Shown here: positions 1 through 6,763 of the stretch, piece by piece
Numbering within the stretch: the first letter of the stretch is position 1
Layout: every line of letters begins with the position of its first letter
Assembly (NCBI GenBank): GCA_964482135.1
Contig: CAYZWF010000037.1
Coordinates: 1 to 19,946, forward strand
Direction of reading: 5' to 3'
DNA from: UBA11136 sp964482135
GTDB taxonomy: Bacteria; Pseudomonadota; Alphaproteobacteria; UBA11136
Length of the DNA: 19,946 nt
Position numbers and translations under genes: made by a program
The notes under the pieces: model-generated
The model's input: only the letters and a program-made list of their open reading frames with translations
Told to the model about the DNA's origin: nothing
The model's database searches: none

Positions 1-74
1 CAGTATTTTGTCTATTTTTTTTACAGCCCCCGCCGGAAGAAATCCCCGGCCATTCAGAATCGTGAGGGGCGGTC

Positions 75-1370
75 TTGAAAAGGCTTCCCCATATACGCAT
101 GATCGCCCCCATGACTCCTCCCCCCACCGTCCAGAACGACCCGGCCCGCTCCCGGCCCAAGCTCCTCTATCTCGTCACCGAGGACTGGTATTTCTGCTCC
201 CATCGCATTGCCCATGCCCGCGCCGCCCGCGAGGCTGGATTCGAGGTGGTGGTGGCGGCTCATGTGAATGATTCCCCTACCGATGACGGCGCCGTAAATG
301 GCGAGACCGCGGCCGCGCAAATCAGCGCCGCGGCCACACAAATAAGAGCCGAAGGCTTCCGCCTGGTGCCGCTCGCCCTCCACCGCCGCAGCCGCAACCC
401 CCTGCGCGAGCTGGCCAGCATCGCCGAACTGGTGCGCCTCTACGCCCGCGAGCGCCCCGACCTGGCCCAGCACGTGGCCCTGAAACCAGCCCTTTACGGC
501 TCCATCGCCGCCCGCCTCACGGGGGTTCCCGCTTATGTCAATTCCATCGCCGGGCTGGGCTATGTATTCATCTCCCGCGACTTCCTGGCGTACCTGCTGC
601 GGCCCTTCATCCGCTTCACCCTGCGTCTCTTGCTCAATCACAAACGCGGCCATGTGATCGTCCAGAACCCCGACGACATGGAGATGCTGGAAATCGCCGG
701 TATCGCCCGCTGCGGACATATCAGCCTGATCCCCGGCTCGGGCGTGGACACGGACGCCTTCGCCCCCTCGCCGCCAGCCACGGACAAGAATCTGGCCGCC
801 GACGAGACCTCTCCGCCACTGGCGGTACTGGCCTCACGTATGTTGTGGGACAAGGGCGTGGGTGAACTGGTGGCCGCCGCGCGCATCCTCAAACGGGAGG
901 GCACCAAGCTGCGGGTGGTACTGGTGGGCGAACCCGACCCCGCCAATCCGGCCAGTATCCCGCTCGCGACCCTGGAAGAATGGCAACGCGAGGGCGCCGT
1001 GGAATGGTGGGGACATCGAGAGGACATGGCGGAGATCCTGAAATCCGCCCAAATGGCGGTGCTGCCCTCCTACCGCGAGGGCCTGCCCCTGAGCCTGCTC
1101 GAGGCCGCCGCCTGCGCGCTGCCGCTGATCGCCAGCAACGTGCCCGGCTGCCGCGAGATCGTACGCCACGGAGAAAGCGGCCTGCTGGTGCCCGCCCGCG
1201 ACGCCGAAGCGCTGGCCACGGCACTTGCCCGGCTTGCACAGGATCCCCATATGCGGGAAAAGATGGGGGGCGAGGCCCGCCGGATGGTGGAGGAACACTT
1301 CGCGCAACCTCTCATCACCGCCCAGACCGTGGATCTCTATAAAGACCTTGTGACGCGCGCCCCGTCCTGA
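75..1370 (+). CDS. GT4-family glycosyltransferase
   Basis: This is a glycosyltransferase of the GT-B fold, family 4, likely moving a sugar from a nucleotide-sugar donor onto a lipid-linked or surface polysaccharide precursor at the cytoplasmic face of the membrane. The N-terminal half (from about residue 29, LLYLVTEDWYF) is an acceptor-binding Rossmann-like domain. The C-terminal half holds the family's donor-site EX7E motif at E335 and E343 (REGLPLSLLEAA), followed by a VPGCREIV segment. Length (431 aa) fits the family. The start is uncertain: TTG at 75 has GAGGGG five bases upstream, while ATG at 99 or 111 would give a protein 8 or 12 residues shorter. No other polysaccharide gene is visible, so donor and acceptor cannot be named; genes upstream of the window may clarify this. 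hemN follows after 15 nt on the same strand. Confidence 0.88.
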   Translation: MKRLPHIRMIAPMTPPPTVQNDPARSRPKLLYLVTEDWYFCSHRIAHARAAREAGFEVVVAAHVNDSPTDDGAVNGETAAAQISAAATQIRAEGFRLVPLALHRRSRNPLRELASIAELVRLYARERPDLAQHVALKPALYGSIAARLTGVPAYVNSIAGLGYVFISRDFLAYLLRPFIRFTLRLLLNHKRGHVIVQNPDDMEMLEIAGIARCGHISLIPGSGVDTDAFAPSPPATDKNLAADETSPPLAVLASRMLWDKGVGELVAAARILKREGTKLRVVLVGEPDPANPASIPLATLEEWQREGAVEWWGHREDMAEILKSAQMAVLPSYREGLPLSLLEAAACALPLIASNVPGCREIVRHGESGLLVPARDAEALATALARLAQDPHMREKMGGEARRMVEEHFAQPLITAQTVDLYKDLVTRAPS

Positions 1371-1385
1371 CCACCGGAAAGCCCC

Positions 1386-2738
1386 ATGCTCTCACCCGAA
1401 ATCCTCGCCAAATACGACCAGCCGGTACCGCGCTATACCAGCTATCCCACCGCGCCCCACTTCACCGAGGCCGTGGACGCCGCGACCCATGCCCGCTGGC
1501 TCGCGGAAATTCCCGAAGGCGAATCCCTTTCCCTCTATATACACATCCCCTTCTGCGACACCATGTGCTGGTTCTGCGGCTGTCACACCAAGATCGTCAA
1601 CCGCTATGAACCCATCACCACCTATCTCGACCATATGACGGTCGAGGTGGAACGGGTGGCCGAGACATTGGGAAAACGCCATCGCGCCTCTCACGTGCAT
1701 TGGGGCGGCGGCACCCCCACCAGCCTCACGCCGGCGGATATTCTGCGCCTGTCCGATTCCCTGCACGGTCATTTCGATTTCGACGAGAGGAGCGAATTCG
1801 CCGTCGAGATCGACCCCCGCGGCGTCGGCGAAGACACCATCGCCGCCTTGGGAAAGGCCGGTGTCACCCGGGCCAGTCTTGGCGTCCAGGATTTCAGCCC
1901 CAAGGTGCAACAGGCCGTCAACCGCATCCAGCCCTTCGATGAAACCAAGCGGGTGATCGACGGACTGCGCGGCGTGGGCATCGCCGAGATCAACGTGGAC
2001 CTTATGTACGGCCTGCCCCACCAGGGCACCGAAGAAGTTCTGGCCACGGCGGAGAAGGTTCTGGAACTGGAACCCGCGCGCCTCGCCCTGTTCGGCTATG
2101 CCCATGTGCCGTGGATGAAGGTCCACCAGAAGATGATCGACGAGGACGCCCTGCCCGGCACCGAGGAACGCTGGCAACAGGCCGGGGCCGCCGGGGCCTA
2201 TCTCGAAGACCACGGTTTCGTCACCATCGGCCTCGACCATTTCGCCCGCGCCGACGACCCCATGGCGGTGGCGCTGAAGGCGGGTGCGCTGCACCGCAAT
2301 TTCCAGGGCTATACCACCGACCGCGCGGACACCCTGGTGGGTTTCGGCGCGTCGAGCATCTCCTCCCTCCCCGCCGGCTACGTCCAGAACTTCCCCCAAC
2401 TCAACCTCTACCGCCGCGCCCTCGACGAGGGCCGGCTGCCCACCGCGCGCGGCGTCGAGCTGAGCACCGACGACCGGTTGCGGCGGGGGGTGATCGAGCG
2501 CCTCATGTGCGATCTCGAAATTGACCTTGGGGAAATTTGCGCCGAGTACGGCGCGCCCCCCGACGCCCTTGCCGATTCCCGGCCCAAGCTCGAGAAACTG
2601 GCCGCCGACGGGCTCATCGAACTCGACGGCGACCGCGTCACCGTCACCCCCGATGGCCGCCTGCTGGTGCGCTGCGTCGGCGCCGCCTTCGACGCCTATT
2701 TCACGGAACAGCCCGCCCGCCATTCAAAAGCGGTCTAG
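1386..2738 (+). CDS. hemN: Oxygen-independent coproporphyrinogen III oxidase (radical SAM)
   Basis: HemN decarboxylates coproporphyrinogen III to protoporphyrinogen IX without O2, the anaerobic step of heme synthesis in the cytosol. The radical SAM cluster motif CX3CX2CXC is seen at C57, C61, C64 and C66 (IHIPFCDTMCWFCGC). The upstream Tyr (Y51), the YTSYPTAPHF start and GGGTPTSL (107-114) match true HemN rather than the shorter HemW-like proteins, which lack the fourth Cys pattern. Length 450 aa is normal for the family, and the C-terminal HemN domain is present. ATG at 1386 is preceded by a GGAAAG stretch about 6 nt upstream. The gene lies 15 nt after the glycosyltransferase and ends in a stop codon overlapping that of the convergent lipoprotein gene. 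Such genes are often under FNR-type control, but I found no clear FNR box here. Confidence 0.96.
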   Translation: MLSPEILAKYDQPVPRYTSYPTAPHFTEAVDAATHARWLAEIPEGESLSLYIHIPFCDTMCWFCGCHTKIVNRYEPITTYLDHMTVEVERVAETLGKRHRASHVHWGGGTPTSLTPADILRLSDSLHGHFDFDERSEFAVEIDPRGVGEDTIAALGKAGVTRASLGVQDFSPKVQQAVNRIQPFDETKRVIDGLRGVGIAEINVDLMYGLPHQGTEEVLATAEKVLELEPARLALFGYAHVPWMKVHQKMIDEDALPGTEERWQQAGAAGAYLEDHGFVTIGLDHFARADDPMAVALKAGALHRNFQGYTTDRADTLVGFGASSISSLPAGYVQNFPQLNLYRRALDEGRLPTARGVELSTDDRLRRGVIERLMCDLEIDLGEICAEYGAPPDALADSRPKLEKLAADGLIELDGDRVTVTPDGRLLVRCVGAAFDAYFTEQPARHSKAV

Positions 2739-3094
2739 GGCTCCTTACAGAGATCGAGGCCGAGCCCGATGATGGGGGCGAGGCTCATTTTCTTACCGCC
2801 GCCACCATGGGGGTCGTCGCGCAGGATGGGATCGGCGGAGGGAAAATGTTTGCCCGGCCGTCTCAGACTGTTCACGGCATAGGCGGTGCCCGCCACCTCG
2901 AACACCACCTGGCCCGGCGGGATACAGCGCAACAGGCCATGATCCACGGTGAACGGCCATTTATCGCCGAAGTCCTGCTTCGAGATTTCCTTCTTGTCCA
3001 CGCTCTCCGAACAGGCCGCCACCAACAGAAACGCACACAGTGCGGCAAAACGCGCGGTTCTTCCTTTGGCTATTGCTTTGGGCGTTGCGATCAT
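2735..3094 (-). CDS. DUF2511 (YebY-like) lipoprotein
   Basis: A 119-aa exported protein. It has a basic N-terminus, a hydrophobic stretch and a lipobox LVAAC with C28 as the predicted lipidated residue, so it is probably anchored in a membrane facing the periplasm. The mature part matches the DUF2511 pattern of E. coli YebY: an FGDKWPFTV block (residues 42-50), a Cys at 57, a hydrophobic VVFEV strand, then KKMSLAP (101-107) and a final Cys at 116. The two Cys may form a disulfide. E. coli yebY lies beside the copper-related yobA-yebZ genes (family knowledge); a copper role here is only a guess. Start ATG at 3094 is fixed by a strong GGGAGG site 6-8 nt upstream and by the signal sequence. It is convergent with hemN and divergent from the DUF2249 gene. 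Confidence 0.85.
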   Translation of the reverse strand: MIATPKAIAKGRTARFAALCAFLLVAACSESVDKKEISKQDFGDKWPFTVDHGLLRCIPPGQVVFEVAGTAYAVNSLRRPGKHFPSADPILRDDPHGGGGKKMSLAPIIGLGLDLCKEP

Positions 3095-3188
3095 GGCTTC
3101 CTCCCTTGAAAATAACCATACCTCCCTGTCATCCTTGACTCCACACTCTCTTGATTTCACTCCCAACCGGAAACCCGTAAGCGGAATC

Positions 3189-3497
3189 TTGCACGAAACG
3201 ACGAAACACAAACCCGTGGCCGGCGATGTCCCTGTCCTCTGGGAGGCGGGAGTCCCCTGCCTCGACCTGCGCGACATCCACACTCCGCCCAAGCCCCTGG
3301 TGGCCATCCTCGAACTCCTCGAGCGCAACCATACCGGCGACACGGTGCGTGTCCTGATGGCGCGCGATCCCGTGAACCTGTACCCCGAACTGGTGGAGCG
3401 CGGCTGGTCCTGGACCAAGGAACCCCCTGACGCCGCTGGTGAGGGCGAGCTATGCCTGACCCTCACCCGCGCACAACTCCCGGAATCCGGATCATGA
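3189..3497 (+). CDS. DUF2249 domain protein
   Basis: A small (about 102 aa) soluble protein with the DUF2249 pattern: LDLRDIHTPPKPL, a helix, VRVLMARDPVNLYPEL, then ERGWSW and a C-terminal strand. The biochemical role of DUF2249 is not established. Such domains commonly occur with hemerythrin-like and NO- or heme-linked genes, as here. The start is doubtful. ATG at 3093 would add 32 residues encoded by visibly AT-richer DNA that should hold the divergent promoters, and it overlaps the start codon and Shine-Dalgarno of the lipoprotein gene. I therefore prefer TTG at 3189, with a weak AGCGGA upstream; GTG at 3216 is also possible. The stop overlaps the next start by ATGA, implying translational coupling with the membrane protein. 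Confidence 0.78.
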   Translation: MHETTKHKPVAGDVPVLWEAGVPCLDLRDIHTPPKPLVAILELLERNHTGDTVRVLMARDPVNLYPELVERGWSWTKEPPDAAGEGELCLTLTRAQLPESGS

Positions 3498-4846
3498 ACT
3501 TTCCCGGAAGCATCCTCATGGGGGCCCAGTCACAGCTTCTCGACCCCACCATCCCCTACCGCTATTTCGCCGCCGCGCTGTTCTTCCACATCCTGTTATG
3601 GGCGCTGATCGCGGCCTTCCCCGGCGACATAGCCTCTTTCGCGGGCGGTCCCGGACCGGCGCTGGCGGCGCTGCACAGCCTGACACTGGGGGTACTGGCC
3701 ATGACCGCCATGGGGGTTTCCTTCCAGATGCTGCCGGTGGCGACGGGAATATCACTGCACTGCACCACGGCGCCGCGCGCCGCTTCCTGGTTTTTCATCC
3801 CCGGCACCGTCGGCCTGGTGTGGGGCATGGCGGTGGGTGAACACATGGCCATGGCCGTGGGCGGGCTCGGCGTGGCGCTGGGACTCGCCATCTACATGGT
3901 GCTGGTGGCCGGGCTGCTGTGGCGGATTCTGCGCCGCGCGGTTACCTTCGAACCCCTGAGCGGCTTCGGTCTGGCCGCGCTGGCGGCGCTGGCGGCCGCC
4001 CTGGCGCTGGGGCCTGTCCTCATCATTGATGGCGGCCACGGCTTTCTCCATGACCGCGCGGGCATCATCGCCCTTCACTTCGTGGCCGCCGGGTTCGGCT
4101 TCATGGGAATGCTGGCGCTCGGCTTCAGCCACATCCTGGTGCCGCTTTTCGCCCTGTCCGAAGGCGTACCGGTGGGCGAAACCCGCACCGTTTTCGCACT
4201 CGCCCTGTTTGCTCTGGTGGTGGCGCTGGCCGGTATTTTCCTCGGAATTCCTCTGCTGACGGCGGCGGGCGCGCTGGCCGGACTTCTTGGCCTGGCCGTG
4301 CATTTTCGCGGCATGAGGCGCTGTCTGGCCACCGGCATGCGCCGCAAGCTGGGTATTTCGGTGCTGCTCATGCGCGCGGGCTGGTTTTTCCTGGCGCTGA
4401 GCCTGATGCTGGGTCTGGCCACGGCGCTCGATCTTGCCGGGGCACAGGGTTTCGCCCTGTTCGTCTTTGCCGCGCTTTTCGGCTGGCTCCTCACCTTTCT
4501 TCTCGGCGTCCTGCAACGCGTCCTGCCCTTTCTCGGCGCCATGAACGCCACCAGCGCCGGGGCCACGCCGCCATTGATGAGCGAGCTGGCGCCCGAAGGC
4601 CCGCGCCGCGCCCATGCGCTCTGTCATGTCCTCGCCCTGCTCCTGGTGGCGGCGGGCATAGCCCTGGAAGCGCCCCTGCCGGTGCGCCTGGGAGGCCTTG
4701 CCGGACTCCTCGGCGCCTTGATATACACCGCCTTCGCGTTGCGCGTCCTGTGGCTGATCCGCGGCTGTCTGCTCGCCGCAAAGAAGACAACAGACAAGGC
4801 CGGAGAAATATCGGAAATATCACAAACAACGGAAACAAACGGATAA
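3494..4846 (+). CDS. Polytopic membrane protein resembling heme-copper oxidase subunit I / NnrS-type
   Basis: A 450-aa integral membrane protein with roughly 11-12 hydrophobic helices. Conserved-looking membrane histidines occur in the style of heme-copper oxidase subunit I relatives: H61 at the start of a helix (LAALHSLTLGVLAM), and H195 and H213 in a later helix pair (ALHFVAAGFGF, GFSHILVPL). FQMLPVATG after H61 is typical of this family of NnrS-like or HCO-like proteins. It does not carry the full histidine set expected of a proton-pumping oxidase, so I do not call it one. The start is set by the ATGA overlap with the DUF2249 stop (ATG 3494); an upstream in-frame ATG at 3452 would lie deep inside that gene. 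The hemerythrin gene follows after 12 nt, supporting a joint role in O2 or NO handling, which is an inference. Confidence 0.8.
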   Translation: MNFPGSILMGAQSQLLDPTIPYRYFAAALFFHILLWALIAAFPGDIASFAGGPGPALAALHSLTLGVLAMTAMGVSFQMLPVATGISLHCTTAPRAASWFFIPGTVGLVWGMAVGEHMAMAVGGLGVALGLAIYMVLVAGLLWRILRRAVTFEPLSGFGLAALAALAAALALGPVLIIDGGHGFLHDRAGIIALHFVAAGFGFMGMLALGFSHILVPLFALSEGVPVGETRTVFALALFALVVALAGIFLGIPLLTAAGALAGLLGLAVHFRGMRRCLATGMRRKLGISVLLMRAGWFFLALSLMLGLATALDLAGAQGFALFVFAALFGWLLTFLLGVLQRVLPFLGAMNATSAGATPPLMSELAPEGPRRAHALCHVLALLLVAAGIALEAPLPVRLGGLAGLLGALIYTAFALRVLWLIRGCLLAAKKTTDKAGEISEISQTTETNG

Positions 4847-4858
4847 GGAAAAGCCCTG

Positions 4859-5371
4859 ATGTTCAATCTGAGCCTCGAAATTCTGCGTAACCTTCATGAA
4901 GAACACGCCGCCATGCTGGCGCTGCTGGAACGTCTTGAAAAACTGATGGCCGCCCACGGCCCCGAAGACCCCCCCGACGCGGCCGACGGGGACACCGCCG
5001 CCCTGCTCGAGGAGCTGGCCACCACGCTGGGCGAGGACGTCACCTACCATTACGCCTTCGAGGAAACCCACCTTTTCCCCCGTTTCGGCCAGGCCTTCGA
5101 CCCCGGAATCCCCGAAATGCTGCGCCAGGAACACGAACTCATCCGGCCCCTGGCCGGGCGTCTGGTGGCTGCCGCCACCGCCGCCAAAGAGGGCGGCTTC
5201 AGTGCCGAAAGCTGGGGCCAGTTCCACACCGCCGGGCGCGAGCTGGTGGAACGCGAGGTGTTCCACATCCAGAAAGAGGAAATGGGTTTTCTGCCCGGCC
5301 TCGACCGCATCCTGAGCCCCGAGGACGACGCCCCCCTGCTCGCCGCCTATGCGGAAATAAAAGCCGGGTGA
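4859..5371 (+). CDS. Hemerythrin HHE cation-binding domain protein
   Basis: A 170-aa four-helix-bundle protein with a likely non-heme di-iron centre. Candidate ligands are spaced as in hemerythrins: H16 in helix 1 (LHEEHAAM), H64 and E68 in helix 2 (YHYAFEETH), H92 in the RQEHELI segment, H123, then H136 and E140 in the last helix (FHIQKEE). Bacterial relatives bind O2, sense redox state or repair iron-sulfur clusters damaged by NO; which applies here cannot be read from sequence. There is no signal peptide, so it is cytosolic. ATG at 4859 has AAGGAA 9-13 nt upstream. It is the last gene of the DUF2249/membrane protein/hemerythrin cluster and is followed by a short GC-rich hairpin. Confidence 0.92.
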   Translation: MFNLSLEILRNLHEEHAAMLALLERLEKLMAAHGPEDPPDAADGDTAALLEELATTLGEDVTYHYAFEETHLFPRFGQAFDPGIPEMLRQEHELIRPLAGRLVAAATAAKEGGFSAESWGQFHTAGRELVEREVFHIQKEEMGFLPGLDRILSPEDDAPLLAAYAEIKAG

Positions 5372-5382
5372 GAAACTGGCTG

Positions 5383-5410
5383 GGCGCGCCAACGCGCCTC
5401 TCATCTTCTG
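5383..5410 (+). terminator. Possible terminator after the hemerythrin gene
   Basis: A perfect 6-bp GC stem, GGCGCG (5383-5388) with CGCGCC (5393-5398) and a CCAA loop, lies 11 nt after the hemerythrin stop. It is followed by a pyrimidine-rich but not pure T stretch. It probably ends the cluster transcript; the weak T-run keeps confidence low. Confidence 0.45.
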
Positions 5411-5430
5411 CCTTGAATAGGATTTTATTC

Positions 5431-5460
5431 TTGACATAGGGCATATATTCATGGTATGTT
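5431..5460 (+). promoter_or_regulatory. Sigma70-type promoter for the PG-binding/M23 gene
   Basis: A perfect TTGACA -35 (5431-5436), an 18-nt spacer and a TATGTT -10 (5455-5460) preceded by TGG (extended -10) lie 34 nt before the ATG at 5494. This is the best promoter match in the window and marks the peptidoglycan-binding gene as a new transcription unit. Confidence 0.7.
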
Positions 5461-5493
5461 CTCTTCTTTCATTCTTACAGAGAGAATTCCCCC

Positions 5494-6420
5494 ATGTTTC
5501 CTTTTTCATTGAACGACACCATCGGCAGCAGCTATCCCGCCGATCCCGATGGTGTGTTGCGTACCAAGAAAGGCCTCAACCGCCTCGGCTTTTATGCCGT
5601 GCCCAAGGAATACGGCATGGACCCCTGGACCGATGATGAGCTGTTCGAAGGTTTAAAGAATTTCCAGAGAGATAATGAACTCGCCGTGGACGGCATCATG
5701 AAGCCGGGCGGGCCGACCCACTCACTGCTCGGGCGGCGTCTCTCCGGCCACAAGGATGAACGCGACCTGATGCCCAAGTCCTTTGCTCCGCGTTCCGGGC
5801 TGGGTAAAGGCGAGAAAAACAGGGAAGAAGACGTGCTGGGCCTGCGCCGGGGGCTGGCCGGTCTGGGCCTCATGCCGGGTTCCGAGGCGGCATCGAAGAA
5901 TACCCTGTTCGATTCGCCACTGGAGAAGGCCATAAAGGCTCTGCAAGGCAACCACGGGCTTAAGGAGGACGGCATTATCCGGCCCAAGGGGCCGACTCTG
6001 GACATCTTTGGGAAGCTGCTGGCAAAGCGCGGGAACGAGTCCCCCGCCAAGCCTCATGTGTTCTCCACCGTTCCGGTGGATAAAAAGGGCGACAGGGATG
6101 AGCCAGCCCCCAACCTGCTCCAATTGGCCCAGGCGGTGAAGGCGGAGGCGGAGGACGCCGGTGAAAGCGACAGGAAGTCCGGTCAGAAACCGCCTATCAA
6201 GGCTCCGCAAAAATCGGCTAATGACCCGGAAGCTCCGGAAGAGTCATCCGCCGAGGAAACGCCGATCCCCAAACTCACCTCTCCCGTTGCCAATCCGAAA
6301 ATCCGCAACGATAAATCCGGCCTGGGCCATTACGGCGCGGATAGATGGGACAAAAAACTAAGACATACCGGCGTCATCCCGGCGTGGATATTCTCGCGGA
6401 TGCGGGCTCGGATGCCATAA
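5494..6420 (+). CDS. Peptidoglycan-binding-like repeat protein, N-terminal part of a frame-split M23 endopeptidase
   Basis: The frame encodes 308 aa. Two related segments resemble peptidoglycan-binding domains. Repeat 1 (about residues 20-85) contains a KNFQRDNELAVDGIMKPGGPT-type core, and repeat 2 (about 108-172) contains KALQGNHGLKEDGIIRPKGPT; both end in a leucine-rich helix. A polar, Pro/Lys/Glu-rich linker follows (about 180-265). Near residues 276-286 (GHYGADRWD) the protein begins to look like the first strand of an M23 domain, but the reading then passes into a frame with no match and stops at 6420. The M23 homology continues in the -1 frame, so this is the upstream part of one longer gene of about 414 aa, joined near 6352-6358. 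The N-terminus shows no signal peptide. A good promoter precedes it, and an AGAGAGAA purine run acts as a weak SD. Confidence 0.75.
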   Translation: MFPFSLNDTIGSSYPADPDGVLRTKKGLNRLGFYAVPKEYGMDPWTDDELFEGLKNFQRDNELAVDGIMKPGGPTHSLLGRRLSGHKDERDLMPKSFAPRSGLGKGEKNREEDVLGLRRGLAGLGLMPGSEAASKNTLFDSPLEKAIKALQGNHGLKEDGIIRPKGPTLDIFGKLLAKRGNESPAKPHVFSTVPVDKKGDRDEPAPNLLQLAQAVKAEAEDAGESDRKSGQKPPIKAPQKSANDPEAPEESSAEETPIPKLTSPVANPKIRNDKSGLGHYGADRWDKKLRHTGVIPAWIFSRMRARMP

Positions 6421-6737
6421 GCACCACCCCGGGCACCGTGAGCAAGCTCGGATGGGTTTACGACAAAGACGGCAAACGCCATTACCGCTATGTGGAGGTA
6501 ACAAAGAAAAACGGTGACCGTGTACGCCACTTCTATGTGAAACCGGGAGTCGAAGTAGGCACGAAGGTGGAGGCGGGGAAAACCGTCCTTGGCAAGATGC
6601 AGGACATCGCCATAAGCGATAAGAAAAAGGAAATGCAGAACCACCTGCATCTGGAGATCATCAGGAAAGGCAGCGAAGAGGCGGGGGAGAAGAAGTTCAT
6701 TGACCCCACACCTCTCATGCCCTGGCTGAACAAGTAG
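6345..6737 (+). CDS. M23 (LytM-type) metallopeptidase domain, C-terminal part of the split gene
   Basis: A frame of 130 codons carrying the catalytic elements of an M23 zinc endopeptidase, which cuts peptide cross-links in peptidoglycan. The first zinc motif HxxxD is in RRHPGVDILADAGS, a central His is in VRHFYVKPG, and the HxH motif is in NHLHLEI. An ATG at 6345 opens the frame but has only a poor SD, and a protein from there would lack the first strand of the domain. I read it as the downstream part of the gene starting at 5494, reached either by -1 frameshifting, by a corrected sequencing error, or not at all if the gene is broken. Secreted M23 proteins usually carry an export signal, but none is visible even in the joined product. 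Confidence 0.72.
   Translation: MGQKTKTYRRHPGVDILADAGSDAISTTPGTVSKLGWVYDKDGKRHYRYVEVTKKNGDRVRHFYVKPGVEVGTKVEAGKTVLGKMQDIAISDKKKEMQNHLHLEIIRKGSEEAGEKKFIDPTPLMPWLNK
6349..6360 (+). other. Frame-change site (run of six A)
   Basis: In the upstream frame the codons here read GAC AAA AAA CTA. Moving back one base after the second AAA gives ACT AAG and leads directly into RRHPGVD of the M23 domain. A seventh A in the run would give the same joined protein. The A-run is a natural place for ribosomal slippage, for DNA replication slippage or for a sequencing indel. Confidence 0.6.
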
Positions 6738-6763
6738 GGGGCGGATAGTGGTTTAGGGCTGGA

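Noticed and set aside
32..50. GCCGG/CCGGC inverted repeat near the window start
   Set aside because: A 5-bp stem with a 9-nt loop, and the T-run lies before it rather than after it, so it is not a terminator for either strand in view.
1392..2723. Long open frame on the minus strand opposite hemN (443 codons)
   Set aside because: It mirrors hemN codons, is Gly/Val/Ala-rich without any domain, and hemN is certain. High GC makes such shadows common.
3100..3190. FNR/DNR-type box (TTGAT-N4-ATCAA) ahead of the DUF2249 cluster
   Set aside because: Only a single TTGAT half-site (TTGATTTCAC) is present; the second half does not match.
3752..4627. Minus-strand frame of 291 codons opposite the membrane protein gene
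   Set aside because: Gln/Gly/His/Arg-rich text without domain features; an antisense shadow of hydrophobic codons.
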